Below, one piece after another: positions 17,584 through 25,892 of a stretch of 45,783 bases of DNA. Position 1 is the first letter of the stretch, and each line of letters opens with the position of its first letter. This DNA is from Flavobacteriaceae bacterium (GTDB lineage: Bacteria; Bacteroidota; Bacteroidia; Flavobacteriales; Flavobacteriaceae). Both the position numbers and the translations under genes were made by a program. The notes beneath the pieces are model-generated. The model was not told where the DNA came from. It did not search any database and saw nothing but the letters and a program-made list of their open reading frames with translations. Location of the stretch: the NCBI GenBank assembly GCA_947446635.1, contig CANFHF010000016.1, forward strand, positions 1-45,783, in the 5' to 3' direction.

Positions 17584-19188
17584 ATGACACTAGAACAAAA
17601 AATAGGACAATTCTTTTTTCCAGCCGTTTTTATCAATGACACCGAAGAAAACATTCAGGAAACAGAGCGTTTGATTAAGAAACACAATATTGGCGGGCTA
17701 ACCTTTTTTCATAGTCGGGCAAGTGCCGCAACCAATTATGAAACAAAGAAAAAAGTAACATTCAACGATGACAGTTACGAACGTTTGAAAGAACTTGTCA
17801 TCCGTTTTCAAAAATGTGCCCCTACCCCTCTTTTGATGAGCATAGATGCGGAATGGGGCTTGGCGATGAGAGTCGAAAAAACACCACAATATCCTTACGC
17901 CATAACACTTGGTGCTTTGCCTAATAGTGCTAAACACTTGGTTCACGAAGTAGGAAAACAAATTGGCTTGGACTTAAAATCGGCAGGGATTCATTACAAT
18001 TTAGCGCCTTTAGCAGACATCAACAACAATCCGAATAATCCCGTAATAGGCTATCGTTCTTTTGGACAAAACAAAGAAAAAGTTGCTCTTTTTGCAATGG
18101 AATATTTACGCGGTATGAATGAAGTTGGAGTTTTAGGTTGTCTAAAACATTTTCCAGGTCACGGAAACACAAGTGTCGATTCGCATTTGGGGTTGCCTGT
18201 CTTAGAAGAAACTTTGGAACAATTAATGGAAAACGAATTATTTCCTTTCATCAAAGGAATCGAAAACAATGTCGATTCGATTATGATAGGGCATTTGGCG
18301 GTTCCAGCCTTGAATGAAGGGAAAAACACTTCGGCAACCTTGTCGAAATCAATTATTGAAGACCTTTTAAGAAGGCAATTGGGTTATGATGGTTTGGTGA
18401 TTTCCGATGCCTTGAATATGCACAGCGTTTCGAAATTGTACGACAAAAAAGGACAACTGGAATGGGAAGCCTTCAACGCAGGAAACGACGTGTTATGCTT
18501 CGCAGAAAATGTGGCCGAAGGCATTCAAGAAATCCTCAAAAATGCAAGTCCAGAAAGGATTGAGGAGAGTTTTAACCGATTATTGAAATGCAAACAAAAA
18601 GCGGGAATATTAAACGGAAATACTGATCCTCAAGGTAATATGGATTTTGAAAGAGCTTCGATTTTAAACAGTAAAATAGCGGATAACTGCATTACCAAAA
18701 TTAAAGACAATTTGAACAACTTGACGGTTTTCGAGGCTAAGAACAATCATAAATTGGCAAAATTAAGCCTTTACAAAAACACAGAAAACATCTTTTTCAA
18801 AACCCTATCCAATTCGCTTCCCTCTCCAAAATTTGCACTTGAAAATGGTGATGAAAATACTATCCAAAAACTAGAAAAGGACTTGGTGAATTTTGACACC
18901 CTAATCGTTTCATTGTTTGTTCCAAAAGCAAAACAATTGAATAATTTTGATATTGAAGATTCCGTTTTGTCTTTTTTAAAGCGATTATTCACTTACAAAA
19001 AATGCGTTTTGTATGTTTTTGGTAATCCTTATGCTTTGCAAGTGATTCCAAATATAGAATCCACTTTAGGAATTATCCAAGTCTATCAGGACTTTCCCGA
19101 ATTTCAAGATTGTGCGGCGCATCAACTACTCGAAAATACTGAATGTAAAGGTACTTTGCCAGTAATTATTAGTGGCATAAATGACTAA
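17584..19188 (+). CDS. nagZ: Glycoside hydrolase family 3, beta-N-acetylhexosaminidase (NagZ-like)
   Basis: The 534-residue protein has no signal peptide. Residues about 1-335 form the GH3 barrel with the NagZ signature KHFPGHGNTSVDSH (His201 being the expected acid/base residue of the flexible loop) and the nucleophile Asp275 in VISDALNM. NagZ removes N-acetylglucosamine from imported muropeptides in the cytoplasm, which fits the adjacent AmpG-like permease. Residues about 345-534 form an extra alpha/beta region missing from the 341-residue E. coli NagZ and resembling the C-terminal domain of longer Gram-positive and Bacteroidota enzymes. It is last in the cluster, followed by a weak terminator. 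Confidence 0.92.
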   Translation: MTLEQKIGQFFFPAVFINDTEENIQETERLIKKHNIGGLTFFHSRASAATNYETKKKVTFNDDSYERLKELVIRFQKCAPTPLLMSIDAEWGLAMRVEKTPQYPYAITLGALPNSAKHLVHEVGKQIGLDLKSAGIHYNLAPLADINNNPNNPVIGYRSFGQNKEKVALFAMEYLRGMNEVGVLGCLKHFPGHGNTSVDSHLGLPVLEETLEQLMENELFPFIKGIENNVDSIMIGHLAVPALNEGKNTSATLSKSIIEDLLRRQLGYDGLVISDALNMHSVSKLYDKKGQLEWEAFNAGNDVLCFAENVAEGIQEILKNASPERIEESFNRLLKCKQKAGILNGNTDPQGNMDFERASILNSKIADNCITKIKDNLNNLTVFEAKNNHKLAKLSLYKNTENIFFKTLSNSLPSPKFALENGDENTIQKLEKDLVNFDTLIVSLFVPKAKQLNNFDIEDSVLSFLKRLFTYKKCVLYVFGNPYALQVIPNIESTLGIIQVYQDFPEFQDCAAHQLLENTECKGTLPVIISGIND

Positions 19189-19223
19189 TTTAAAGTTCCG
19201 TTAGATTTAAATTTGTGGCATAT

Positions 19224-19249
19224 TTAGATTTTTTAATCTAATTTTTTTT
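19224..19249 (+). terminator. Probable terminator after nagZ
   Basis: TTAGATT (19224-19230) pairs perfectly with AATCTAA (19235-19241) around a TTTT loop, followed by eight T. The stem is short and AT-rich, but its position 36 nt after the nagZ stop and the T-run suit a rho-independent terminator. Confidence 0.6.
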
Positions 19250-19356
19250 AACGCCCAAATCCCAACCTATTAATTTACGTTTATATAAAGCATCTCAAAA
19301 ATCTTAATCAAGGAGCTTTTCATTCGAAGGCAAATTATATTTTTTGTCTATCATAA

Positions 19357-19560
19357 TTACTCTTTCTTACGTGTTGAAATACCAAAAGGTAAATACAAAG
19401 GGCAGAAACTAATGAAACTTGTTAATACCATAATAATTGCCAAAGCTCCTAAAACTAATACAAGTACACCGCTAATTGTGTTTGTAAAAAATAAAACGGC
19501 AACTATAAAAGCAAATAATACACGAATGATTTTGTCTGTTGAACCCATGTTTTTTTTCAT
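19357..19560 (-). CDS. DUF2892 (YgaP-like) small membrane protein
   Basis: I chose the ATG at 19560 (MKKNMGSTDKIIR), giving 67 residues. The open frame extends 24 codons further, but DUF2892 proteins start with this (K)N(M)GxxDKxIR motif. Two hydrophobic helices follow (LFAFIVAVLFFTNTISG and LALAIIMVLTSFISFCPLY-like), with the conserved cysteine of the SFCPLY motif and the end LPFGIST. The family forms inner-membrane dimers and is often fused or adjacent to rhodanese or other sulfur-handling proteins. Here it follows thioredoxin and a Crp/Fnr regulator on the same strand, suggesting a thiol or sulfur stress unit. Confidence 0.85.
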   Translation of the reverse strand: MKKNMGSTDKIIRVLFAFIVAVLFFTNTISGVLVLVLGALAIIMVLTSFISFCPLYLPFGISTRKKE

Positions 19561-19684
19561 GATTTTTAATTTATTGGTTAAACTTGATTTTACATTTAAA
19601 TTGAATAGCAGTCCGCTGAGTAATACAATCATTTTAAATTAAAAGTAATTATAAAAATGCTGTTTTATAATGAATTAATATATA

Positions 19685-19712
19685 AATAACTATTAATCAG
19701 ACAATAGTTATT
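19685..19712. repeat. Hairpin between thioredoxin and DUF2892 genes
   Basis: AATAACTATT (19685-19694) and AATAGTTATT (19703-19712) are perfect 10-nt inverted arms with an 8-nt loop. It begins 5 nt after the thioredoxin stop on the minus strand. There is no strong T-run, so it may be a weak terminator or an RNA-processing hairpin that lowers expression of the downstream gene. Confidence 0.55.
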
Positions 19713-19716
19713 AAGC

Positions 19717-20022
19717 TCAGGTATTGGTTTTTTCCAAAATAGTTTTAATTATTTGGTCTTTCGTCAAAACTCCGGATTGTCTCCATAATTGCTTTCCACT
19801 TTGGTATAGAATCATAGTTGGAACGCCTCGGACTTGGTATTTTGCAGCCAGTTCCTGATTTTTATCTACATCGATTTTTATTATGGAAATCCGTTCTCCT
19901 AAGCTGTCTTTTACTTGTTTCAAAATAGGTGTAAGCATTTTACACGGACCACACCATGATCCAAAAAAATCAATTAAAACTGGCTTTTCTGATTTGATAA
20001 TATTTTCAAAACTACTGTTCAT
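19717..20022 (-). CDS. trxA: Thioredoxin
   Basis: The 101-residue protein is a single thioredoxin fold with the active site WCGPC (Cys24 and Cys27) in FFGSWCGPCKML and the cis-proline motif RGVPTMILY. It reduces protein disulfides in the cytoplasm; no signal peptide is present. The gene sits 61 nt downstream of a Crp/Fnr regulator and upstream of a DUF2892 gene, all on the minus strand. It may be a condition-specific thioredoxin rather than the housekeeping one; the rest of the genome would be needed to tell. Confidence 0.95.
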   Translation of the reverse strand: MNSSFENIIKSEKPVLIDFFGSWCGPCKMLTPILKQVKDSLGERISIIKIDVDKNQELAAKYQVRGVPTMILYQSGKQLWRQSGVLTKDQIIKTILEKTNT

Positions 20023-20083
20023 TTTTTCTCATTTTTAAATGAATAAAATTCTATTTGTAATGATTCTGTTCTGGCAACAAATG

Positions 20084-20719
20084 TTATTTTTTGATTAATA
20101 ATTCTATAAATGCCCTATTCAAGCTAATTTTCCCTTTATTTTCTAATGCTTTTAACAATCTAGAAATCACAACTCGAGAAGTGTGTAAGTCATAAGCAAT
20201 TTCTTGATGTGTATTTAAAATATGATTTGATTTATTAATTTCGGCTTTATCATAAAGGTAATTCAATAAGCGTTCATCCATGTTCATAAACGCAAGATTA
20301 TCTATTGCTGAAAGCATCTCTTTTAATCGATTATTATAGCTGTTAAATACAAAGTTCCTCCAACTTTTATATTTCCCTAACCAATCTTCCATTTTGTTAA
20401 TGGGAATCATCACGACATTTCCATTAGTCTCGGCTACAGCCCTAATTTCGCTTTTGGTTTCGCCTAAACAACAAGCCATAGTCATAGCACAAGTATCTCC
20501 TTTTTCAATAAAATACAATAACAACTCGCCTTCATCAAAATCTTCACGCGATATTTTAATGGCTCCTTTTGTCAATAAAGGCATTTTTCTTATAGAATCG
20601 CCAAAATCTATCAGAACATCTCCTTCCCGGAAATCTCGCAACAAGGAAACTTCTACGATTTCATCTATTAATTTATCTTCAAATACATAACCGTAAGTCT
20701 GTTTGAGTAGATCCTTCAT
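20084..20719 (-). CDS. Crp/Fnr family transcriptional regulator
   Basis: The 211-residue protein has an N-terminal cyclic-nucleotide-binding-like beta-roll (residues about 20-115), a long dimerisation helix (about 118-140) and a C-terminal winged helix-turn-helix (about 165-205, TSRVVISRLLKALENKGKI). The effector pocket lacks the Crp cAMP signature. Instead it has Cys77 and adjacent Cys83-Cys84 in DTCAMTMACCLGE, which might sense a redox or sulfur signal. The N-terminal FNR iron-sulfur cysteines are absent. I use the ATG at 20719; the frame opens at a TTG two codons earlier. It probably regulates the thioredoxin and DUF2892 genes downstream. Ligand and targets are inference. Confidence 0.9.
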   Translation of the reverse strand: MKDLLKQTYGYVFEDKLIDEIVEVSLLRDFREGDVLIDFGDSIRKMPLLTKGAIKISREDFDEGELLLYFIEKGDTCAMTMACCLGETKSEIRAVAETNGNVVMIPINKMEDWLGKYKSWRNFVFNSYNNRLKEMLSAIDNLAFMNMDERLLNYLYDKAEINKSNHILNTHQEIAYDLHTSRVVISRLLKALENKGKISLNRAFIELLIKK

Positions 20720-20780
20720 TATCAATATTCTAATTATAATAATTTTTTGTATTTCAAGCCTTTAAAAAGAGAAACAAAAT

Positions 20781-20796
20781 CCAAAATAAATTTTGG
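20781..20796. promoter_or_regulatory. Palindrome upstream of the Crp/Fnr gene (possible operator)
   Basis: CCAAAAT and ATTTTGG are perfect 7-nt arms separated by AA, centred about 70 nt upstream of the regulator's ATG. It could be a binding site for the Crp/Fnr dimer. It could also be a poor terminator for rocD, which ends 32 nt away, but no good T-run follows on the rocD strand. Confidence 0.4.
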
Positions 20797-20827
20797 TTTT
20801 TTATTCGTTTTATTCATTCCAATTATG

Positions 20828-22111
20828 TTATCTAAAATCATTTAATGCTTTTTCAATAATGACAAGGCATTCTTTGATTTGTGCTTCAGAAATAACTAAT
20901 GGTGGTGCCAATCGTATTTTATTGCCATGGGTGGGTTTTGCCAATAATCCATAATCCCTAAATCGAAGGCAAATTTCCCATGCCAAGTCAGAGTCTTCCT
21001 CGCAATTAATAACAATAGCATTAAGTAATCCCTTACCACGAACTAATGTAATCAAGGAGTTTCTTTGAGCAATTTCATTCAATCCTTTTCTTAAAATAAT
21101 CCCTAAACGTTCCGCATTTTCGGCTAATTTCTCCTCTCGAATCACTTCGAGTGCAGCTATGGCAACAGCGGCAGCTATTGGATTTCCGCCAAAAGTGGAA
21201 CCGTGCTGTCCAGGTTTAATGACATTCATAATGGTATCATTTGCCAAAACTGCCGAAACAGGATAAACACCTCCGGAAAGTGCTTTTCCTAGAATAAGAA
21301 TATCTGGTTTTACCTCTGGTATATTTTCACAACCTTTTTGGCAAGAACAATTTCCACAAGTAGCTAATAATTTTCCTGTTCTAGCAATTCCGGTTTGCAC
21401 TTCATCTGCAATAAATAAGGCATTGTGTTCCTCACAAAGTGCTTTGGCTTGAGCCAAATAACCTTCAGAAGGAACATAAACTCCAGCTTCTCCCTGAATG
21501 GGCTCTACCAAGAAACCAGCTATGTTTTGGGTCGATTGTAATGCATTTTTAAAGGCTTCGATGTCATCGTATGGAATTTTGATAAATCCAGTGGTGAAAG
21601 GCCCAAAACTTTTGCGAGCAGTGTCATCATTGGAAAACGAAATTATGGTAGTAGTTCGTCCATGAAAATTATTTTCGCAAACAATAATTTGAGCTTCGTT
21701 TTCAGGAATACCTTTCACTTCATAAGCCCATTTCCTGCATAATTTAATGGCTGTTTCAACCGCTTCGGCCCCAGTATTCATAGGTAATACCTTATCAAAA
21801 CTGAAATATTGGGTTACATATTCTTCAAAATTTCCCAATTGATTATTATAAAAAGCGCGGGAAGTCAGTGTCAATGTTTGCGCTTGTTGTATCATCGCGT
21901 TTACAATTTTAGGATGACAATGCCCTTGATTCACCGCAGAATAAGCCGACAGAAAATCAAAATACTTTTTCCCATCAATATCCCAAACATACACCCCTTC
22001 TCCTCTTTCCAAAACCACAGGTAAGGGATGGTAATTATGAGCGCCATATTTATTTTCTTTCGCGATGAATTCTTCAGATTTTGAAGAAAGGATTTGATTT
22101 TTAAGAACCAT
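20828..22111 (-). CDS. rocD: Ornithine aminotransferase
   Basis: The product from the ATG at 22111 ([10 protein letters not shown]) has about 427 residues; a TTG six codons upstream is less likely. It is a class III pyridoxal-phosphate aminotransferase with [19 protein letters not shown] cofactor-binding context ([10 protein letters not shown]). [14 protein letters not shown], the DEVQTG aspartate motif and the Schiff-base lysine Lys276 in ILGKALSGG are present. It converts ornithine and 2-oxoglutarate to glutamate semialdehyde and glutamate, linking arginine breakdown and proline synthesis. Residues YHPLPVV near the N-terminus match ornithine aminotransferases rather than acetylornithine enzymes. 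A short Cys-rich insertion ([14 protein letters not shown]) follows [16 protein letters not shown] and is known in some bacterial versions. Confidence 0.94.
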   Translation of the reverse strand: MVLKNQILSSKSEEFIAKENKYGAHNYHPLPVVLERGEGVYVWDIDGKKYFDFLSAYSAVNQGHCHPKIVNAMIQQAQTLTLTSRAFYNNQLGNFEEYVTQYFSFDKVLPMNTGAEAVETAIKLCRKWAYEVKGIPENEAQIIVCENNFHGRTTTIISFSNDDTARKSFGPFTTGFIKIPYDDIEAFKNALQSTQNIAGFLVEPIQGEAGVYVPSEGYLAQAKALCEEHNALFIADEVQTGIARTGKLLATCGNCSCQKGCENIPEVKPDILILGKALSGGVYPVSAVLANDTIMNVIKPGQHGSTFGGNPIAAAVAIAALEVIREEKLAENAERLGIILRKGLNEIAQRNSLITLVRGKGLLNAIVINCEEDSDLAWEICLRFRDYGLLAKPTHGNKIRLAPPLVISEAQIKECLVIIEKALNDFR

Positions 22112-22126
22112 AAAAAATTGATTTAA

Positions 22127-22134
22127 CAAAAATA
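22127..22134 (-). promoter_or_regulatory. Candidate -7 box for rocD
   Basis: The minus strand reads TATTTTTG, matching TAnnTTTG, 15 nt before the ATG at 22111. It overlaps the TTG codon at 22129, which argues that translation starts at 22111. No clear -33 TTTG is present. Confidence 0.45.
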
Positions 22135-22232
22135 GAATATAGAAAAATTTAACTATTTACAGGTTACTATTGTGTTTTTATTTCAGATATTTGACAATAC
22201 TATAAATATACCAAATTAATTAATATTATTTC

Positions 22233-23249
22233 ATGAAAAAATTACTATATATTTTTGTTATTACTACTACAATTTCTTGCGCCTCTCAAATTAATTCCGT
22301 TTCTAATGGTGACCCAACAAAATACATTAATACTATCACCTCAAAAGATTTAATAAAACATCTTTATATTGTTGCTTCAGATGATATGCAAGGCCGAGAA
22401 ACAGGCTCTGTAGGGCAGAAAAAAGCGGGAGAATATCTTATTAATCACTACAAAAATAACGGAATTTCCTTTCCAAAAGGGGCAACAGATTTCTACCAAA
22501 GAATTCCCGCAGCCTTCTTGAATACCAAACACAACGAAAACTTACCCGATTCAGAAAATATTTGGGCTTATATTGAAGGCTCCGAAAAACCAAATGAGAT
22601 CGTCGTGATTTCAGCGCACTACGATCACGTAGGCATAATAAGCGGAGAAGTATATAACGGCGCCGATGATGATGGTTCTGGAACCGTAGCTTTATTAGAA
22701 ATCGCTCAAGCATTCGAATTAGCAAAAAAAGAGGGTCATGGTCCAAAACGTTCCATTTTATTTCTTCATATGACTGGTGAAGAACATGGTCTTTTGGGCT
22801 CCAGTTATTATTCAGAACATCCATTGTTTCCAATGGCAAAAACAATAACTGATATCAATATTGATATGATTGGTCGTCACGACGATTTTCACAAAGATTC
22901 CAGCAATTATGTATATCTAATTGGCTCTGATTACCTTTCAACTGATTTATATAACATCTGCGAAACTGCCAATAAAAAATATGTGAAGTTAGCATTGGAT
23001 TATAAATTCAATGACAAAAATGATCCAAACCGTTTTTATTATCGCTCAGATCATTACAATTTTGCCAAAAACGGGGTTCCTTCAGTTTTTCTTTTCAACG
23101 GAGTACATGCTGATTATCATAAAGCCACCGATGAAGTTGATAAAATTGAATTTGAAGCTTTGAAAAAAAGAACTCAATTGGCTTTTTCAATAGCATGGGA
23201 ATTAGCAAATAGAGACAATCGACCTGTAGTTGATAAAGACGGAAAGTAG
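22233..23249 (+). CDS. M28 family zinc peptidase, lipoprotein
   Basis: The 338-residue protein has a lipoprotein signal peptide with the lipidated residue Cys16 (ITTTISC). An M28 aminopeptidase domain covers about residues 90-330. Candidate ligands for the two zinc ions are His129 in SAHYDHVG, the aspartate of NGADDDGSGT, the glutamates of GEEHG, the aspartate of INIDMIGR and a histidine in YYRSDHYNF. Such enzymes remove N-terminal amino acids in the periplasm or at the outer membrane and help in peptide scavenging. It is a single gene, divergent from rocD, with a tRNA-His gene convergent on it. Confidence 0.93.
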   Translation: MKKLLYIFVITTTISCASQINSVSNGDPTKYINTITSKDLIKHLYIVASDDMQGRETGSVGQKKAGEYLINHYKNNGISFPKGATDFYQRIPAAFLNTKHNENLPDSENIWAYIEGSEKPNEIVVISAHYDHVGIISGEVYNGADDDGSGTVALLEIAQAFELAKKEGHGPKRSILFLHMTGEEHGLLGSSYYSEHPLFPMAKTITDINIDMIGRHDDFHKDSSNYVYLIGSDYLSTDLYNICETANKKYVKLALDYKFNDKNDPNRFYYRSDHYNFAKNGVPSVFLFNGVHADYHKATDEVDKIEFEALKKRTQLAFSIAWELANRDNRPVVDKDGK

Positions 23250-23302
23250 TTATAGCCCTTAAATAAATTATAAAAAAATATTTCTTTAATTTTTTTTGCC
23301 AC

Positions 23303-23333
23303 AAAAAAAGCCTCGAATTTCTTCGAGGCTTTT
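23303..23333 (-). terminator. Rho-independent terminator of tRNA-His
   Basis: A perfect 12-bp stem (23306-23317 with 23322-23333, core GCCTCGAA) surrounds a 4-nt loop. On the minus strand it ends in seven T. It lies 8 nt beyond the 3' end of tRNA-His and may also slow transcription from the M28 gene. Confidence 0.9.
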
Positions 23334-23341
23334 GCGTTCTG

Positions 23342-23416
23342 GGTGGCTGACCGGGTTCGAACCGGCGACCCTCGGCACCACAAACCAATACTCTAACCAG
23401 CTGAGCTACAACCACC
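23342..23416 (-). tRNA. tRNA-His (anticodon GTG)
   Basis: On the minus strand the acceptor GTGGTTG pairs with CAGCCAC. An extra 5' G (-1) faces discriminator C73, as is diagnostic for tRNA-His. The anticodon loop TTGTGGT gives GTG, and the T arm contains GGTTCGAACCC. CCA is not encoded. It is a single-gene transcript with a clear promoter and terminator. Confidence 0.97.
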
Positions 23417-23430
23417 ATTTTTAACGAGTG

Positions 23431-23461
23431 CAAATATAGTATTTAAGTTTGCTTTTGCAAA
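23431..23461 (-). promoter_or_regulatory. Bacteroidota-type promoter of tRNA-His
   Basis: On the minus strand TTTG (23461-23458), a 19-nt spacer and TATATTTG (23438-23431) match the -33/-7 consensus exactly. Transcription would start about 8 nt before the tRNA. Confidence 0.8.
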
Positions 23462-23476
23462 GAAAATTATTGAAAA

Positions 23477-24193
23477 TTATATCAAGTCACCTAAACTATT
23501 GACAGCCAAATATCTTTCTATAGTATACCCTTCAGCATAATCGGTACCAATTAATCTCCCTAGATCCTTCGCCCGATAACTTATACTTTCTAGAAAGTTT
23601 TTTGAAGTAATATGTGTTTCAGGCTCATCCGAATTGGAGTTATAAAACTGTGAACTATAGGATAAAATAGCTTCAATTTTTTTATCATTATAGCCTGAAA
23701 TATCTACCACAAAATCAGGTTTTATACTTGCCCACTGGATATAGTGATATACTAATTTTGGCCTCCAAACTTCTTGTTTATTGCCGTGGTATTTTGATTC
23801 AACTTTCATTAAACCAGATAGAAAACAAGCATCAGAAACTAATTTACTTCCTTTACCGTGATCAATATGACGATCGTCAATAGCATTACACAAAACAATT
23901 TCGGGTTGGTATTTTCGAATCATTTTAATAATTTCTAACTGATGCCATTCGTCGTTAATAAAAAAACCGTCACGCATATTCAGGTTTTCACGAATGGAAA
24001 CCCCAAGTATATTTGCAGCTGCTTTAGCTTCTTGATCTCGTATTTCCTTCGTGCCACGAGTACCTAATTCACCATGAGTCAAATCGATAATCCCTACTTT
24101 TTTCCCCAAGTCAATTTCCTTAGCAATTGTTCCTCCACACCCTAATTCAACATCATCTGGATGCGCACCGAATGCAAGTATATCTAGTTTCAT
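23477..24193 (-). CDS. bshB1: Bacillithiol biosynthesis deacetylase BshB1
   Basis: The 238-residue protein is a PIG-L/LmbE-type zinc deacetylase with AHPDDVELGCGG at residues 10-21 and a further zinc-binding histidine in DDRHIDHG. HGELGTRGT and NLNMRDGFF are hallmarks of the BshB1 subgroup. It removes the acetyl group from N-acetylglucosaminyl-malate in the second step of bacillithiol synthesis, a low-molecular-weight thiol used by Bacteroidota and Firmicutes. The gene is third in a minus-strand run, 33 nt after the isochorismate synthase gene. The other bacillithiol genes (bshA, bshC) are not in this window. Confidence 0.95.
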   Translation of the reverse strand: MKLDILAFGAHPDDVELGCGGTIAKEIDLGKKVGIIDLTHGELGTRGTKEIRDQEAKAAANILGVSIRENLNMRDGFFINDEWHQLEIIKMIRKYQPEIVLCNAIDDRHIDHGKGSKLVSDACFLSGLMKVESKYHGNKQEVWRPKLVYHYIQWASIKPDFVVDISGYNDKKIEAILSYSSQFYNSNSDEPETHITSKNFLESISYRAKDLGRLIGTDYAEGYTIERYLAVNSLGDLI

Positions 24194-24226
24194 AAAATTT
24201 TAGTTTCAAGTTCAAAATTTAAAGTT

Positions 24227-25315
24227 TCAGTTTTGGGCATAATTACAAGTGGTAAATCTAAAAACTTTTTTCATCGTCGCCGATTTATTAATACTCTCCT
24301 GCCATTCTTTTTCTGGAACACTCTCTTTTGTAATACCGCAGCCCATATATAAATTTGCCTGAGAATTACAAATTTCCATACAGCGCAAATTTACGAACAA
24401 ATCTGAACTTATGGAATCTGTGGTAAAATCGTAATTTAATTCTCCCAGAAAGCCCGTATAAAAAGTTCTTTCGTAATTTTCGTTTTTCAAAATAAAGGCT
24501 TTCGCTTTATCCTTTGGCAAACCACAAACTGCCGGTGTCGGATGCAATAATTCAATGGCTTTTTGCAAACCAAAACCGGGTTTTAAAACACCTGAAATAT
24601 CGGTTTTTATATGCCAGAGACTTCCTGCTTTCAAACTATATGGTTTTGAAACTACCACTTCGCTAGTGGCTTCGTCTAGTGTATCTACAATATAATTAGT
24701 GACTATTTGTTGCTCTTCTTGTTCTTTTTTTTTCCAAAACACTTCAGTAGAATCTGTATTTTTTTGCGTTCCTGCCAAAGCAATAGTTTGAAATGAGTTA
24801 TTATCTACTTTTAATAATTGCTCTGGTGTAGCTCCAAGCCAAGTCCCTACTTTTGGATGAAAAAAGCAATAGACAAAAGTAGACGGATACAACTGAACTA
24901 ACTTTTCAAAAGCAATTAGTAAATCAAAATGGACCAAATCAACTGTTTCCTTTCGGGACAAAACCACTTTCTTAAATTTTTCGTTTTCAATGGCTTGTAT
25001 TCCTTTGACAACTAAATTTTTAAATCGAGTACTGTCCAATTTACTCGAAAAATTCACCTCATTTTCTAGATTTTCAAACTTATTTTTAGTCCAAGGTATA
25101 CTACTGACTTCGGACTGGTTTTCAGGGATTATAATATTCTGATTCCCATCAAAAGAGGTGAAAACAAATCCTTTTTCGGTAAAATCCTTTACCAAAAACA
25201 ACTCGTCATTGTTCTGAAAAAGACCAATAACATTAGTATTATTTGGTTTTTTATAAAGCACAAAAGGTAGGTTTTTTTTCAATTGTACTGTAGCCTTCTG
25301 CAAAATTATTTTCAT
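24227..25315 (-). CDS. menF: Isochorismate synthase
   Basis: The 362-residue protein is a chorismate-binding enzyme with the conserved IALAGTQ, LHPTPAVCGLPKDKA, ERTFYTGFLGE and LFVNLRCMEI blocks that hold Mg2+ and chorismate. It converts chorismate to isochorismate. A siderophore role is possible in principle, but the adjacent hotdog thioesterase, whose family includes the DHNA-CoA thioesterase, supports menaquinone synthesis. It begins 2 nt after the thioesterase stop and is followed by bshB1. The remaining men genes are elsewhere. Confidence 0.92.
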   Translation of the reverse strand: MKIILQKATVQLKKNLPFVLYKKPNNTNVIGLFQNNDELFLVKDFTEKGFVFTSFDGNQNIIIPENQSEVSSIPWTKNKFENLENEVNFSSKLDSTRFKNLVVKGIQAIENEKFKKVVLSRKETVDLVHFDLLIAFEKLVQLYPSTFVYCFFHPKVGTWLGATPEQLLKVDNNSFQTIALAGTQKNTDSTEVFWKKKEQEEQQIVTNYIVDTLDEATSEVVVSKPYSLKAGSLWHIKTDISGVLKPGFGLQKAIELLHPTPAVCGLPKDKAKAFILKNENYERTFYTGFLGELNYDFTTDSISSDLFVNLRCMEICNSQANLYMGCGITKESVPEKEWQESINKSATMKKVFRFTTCNYAQN

Positions 25316-25317
25316 TG

Positions 25318-25752
25318 TTAGACTTCGTTTTTTCTTTTTGGCAAAACCATATTAGTCAATTTGCAAAGCGAAATTAAATTATCCGTCTCATCGACAATTC
25401 GTATTTCCCAAAGATGGATACTTCTCCCCTTGTGAATAATTCTTGCGGTTGCTGTTACAACCCCATTTCGTTTTGCTTTTAAGTGATTCGCCGCTATCTC
25501 AATTCCACGAACTTCGCTGAGATCAGAATTCACTAATAACATTGAAGCAGCACTCCCAACACTTTCGGCCAAAGCCACTGTGGCGCCACCATGTAATAAT
25601 CCCATAGGCTGATGAACTGATGAATTCACAGGCATAGTAGCCACTAAAAAATCAGGACCTGCGTCAACGTATTTAATATTCAGGGTTTGCATTAAAGTAT
25701 TTTTAGAAACTTCATTACAATAATGAAGCATTTTATCTTTGTCGAATGTCAT
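25318..25752 (-). CDS. PaaI/MenI-like hotdog-fold acyl-CoA thioesterase
   Basis: The 144-residue protein is a single hotdog domain with the signature HQPMGLLHGGATVALAE, including the catalytic glutamate, typical of PaaI and DHNA-CoA thioesterases. It hydrolyses a CoA thioester in the cytoplasm. Tight coupling to isochorismate synthase (2-nt gap) makes 1,4-dihydroxy-2-naphthoyl-CoA the most likely substrate, which would place it in the menaquinone pathway. It is the first gene of the run and is divergent from a beta-helix lipoprotein gene. Confidence 0.88.
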   Translation of the reverse strand: MTFDKDKMLHYCNEVSKNTLMQTLNIKYVDAGPDFLVATMPVNSSVHQPMGLLHGGATVALAESVGSAASMLLVNSDLSEVRGIEIAANHLKAKRNGVVTATARIIHKGRSIHLWEIRIVDETDNLISLCKLTNMVLPKRKNEV

Positions 25753-25892
25753 GTTTTGGGCTTTAAAAGTGTAAATTTATACAAAAGATAAGACACTTAA
25801 TAGCAATACAATTGTTATTATGCGTTATAAATTGAAAATCGTTTTCAAATCCGATTTGATTTTTCCTATTTTTACAAAAAAAATATACCAAA

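Noticed and set aside
23095..23433. 112-codon open frame on the minus strand (and an overlapping 69-codon one)
   Set aside because: It covers the tRNA-His gene and runs into the M28 coding sequence antisense; the protein part is translated tRNA.
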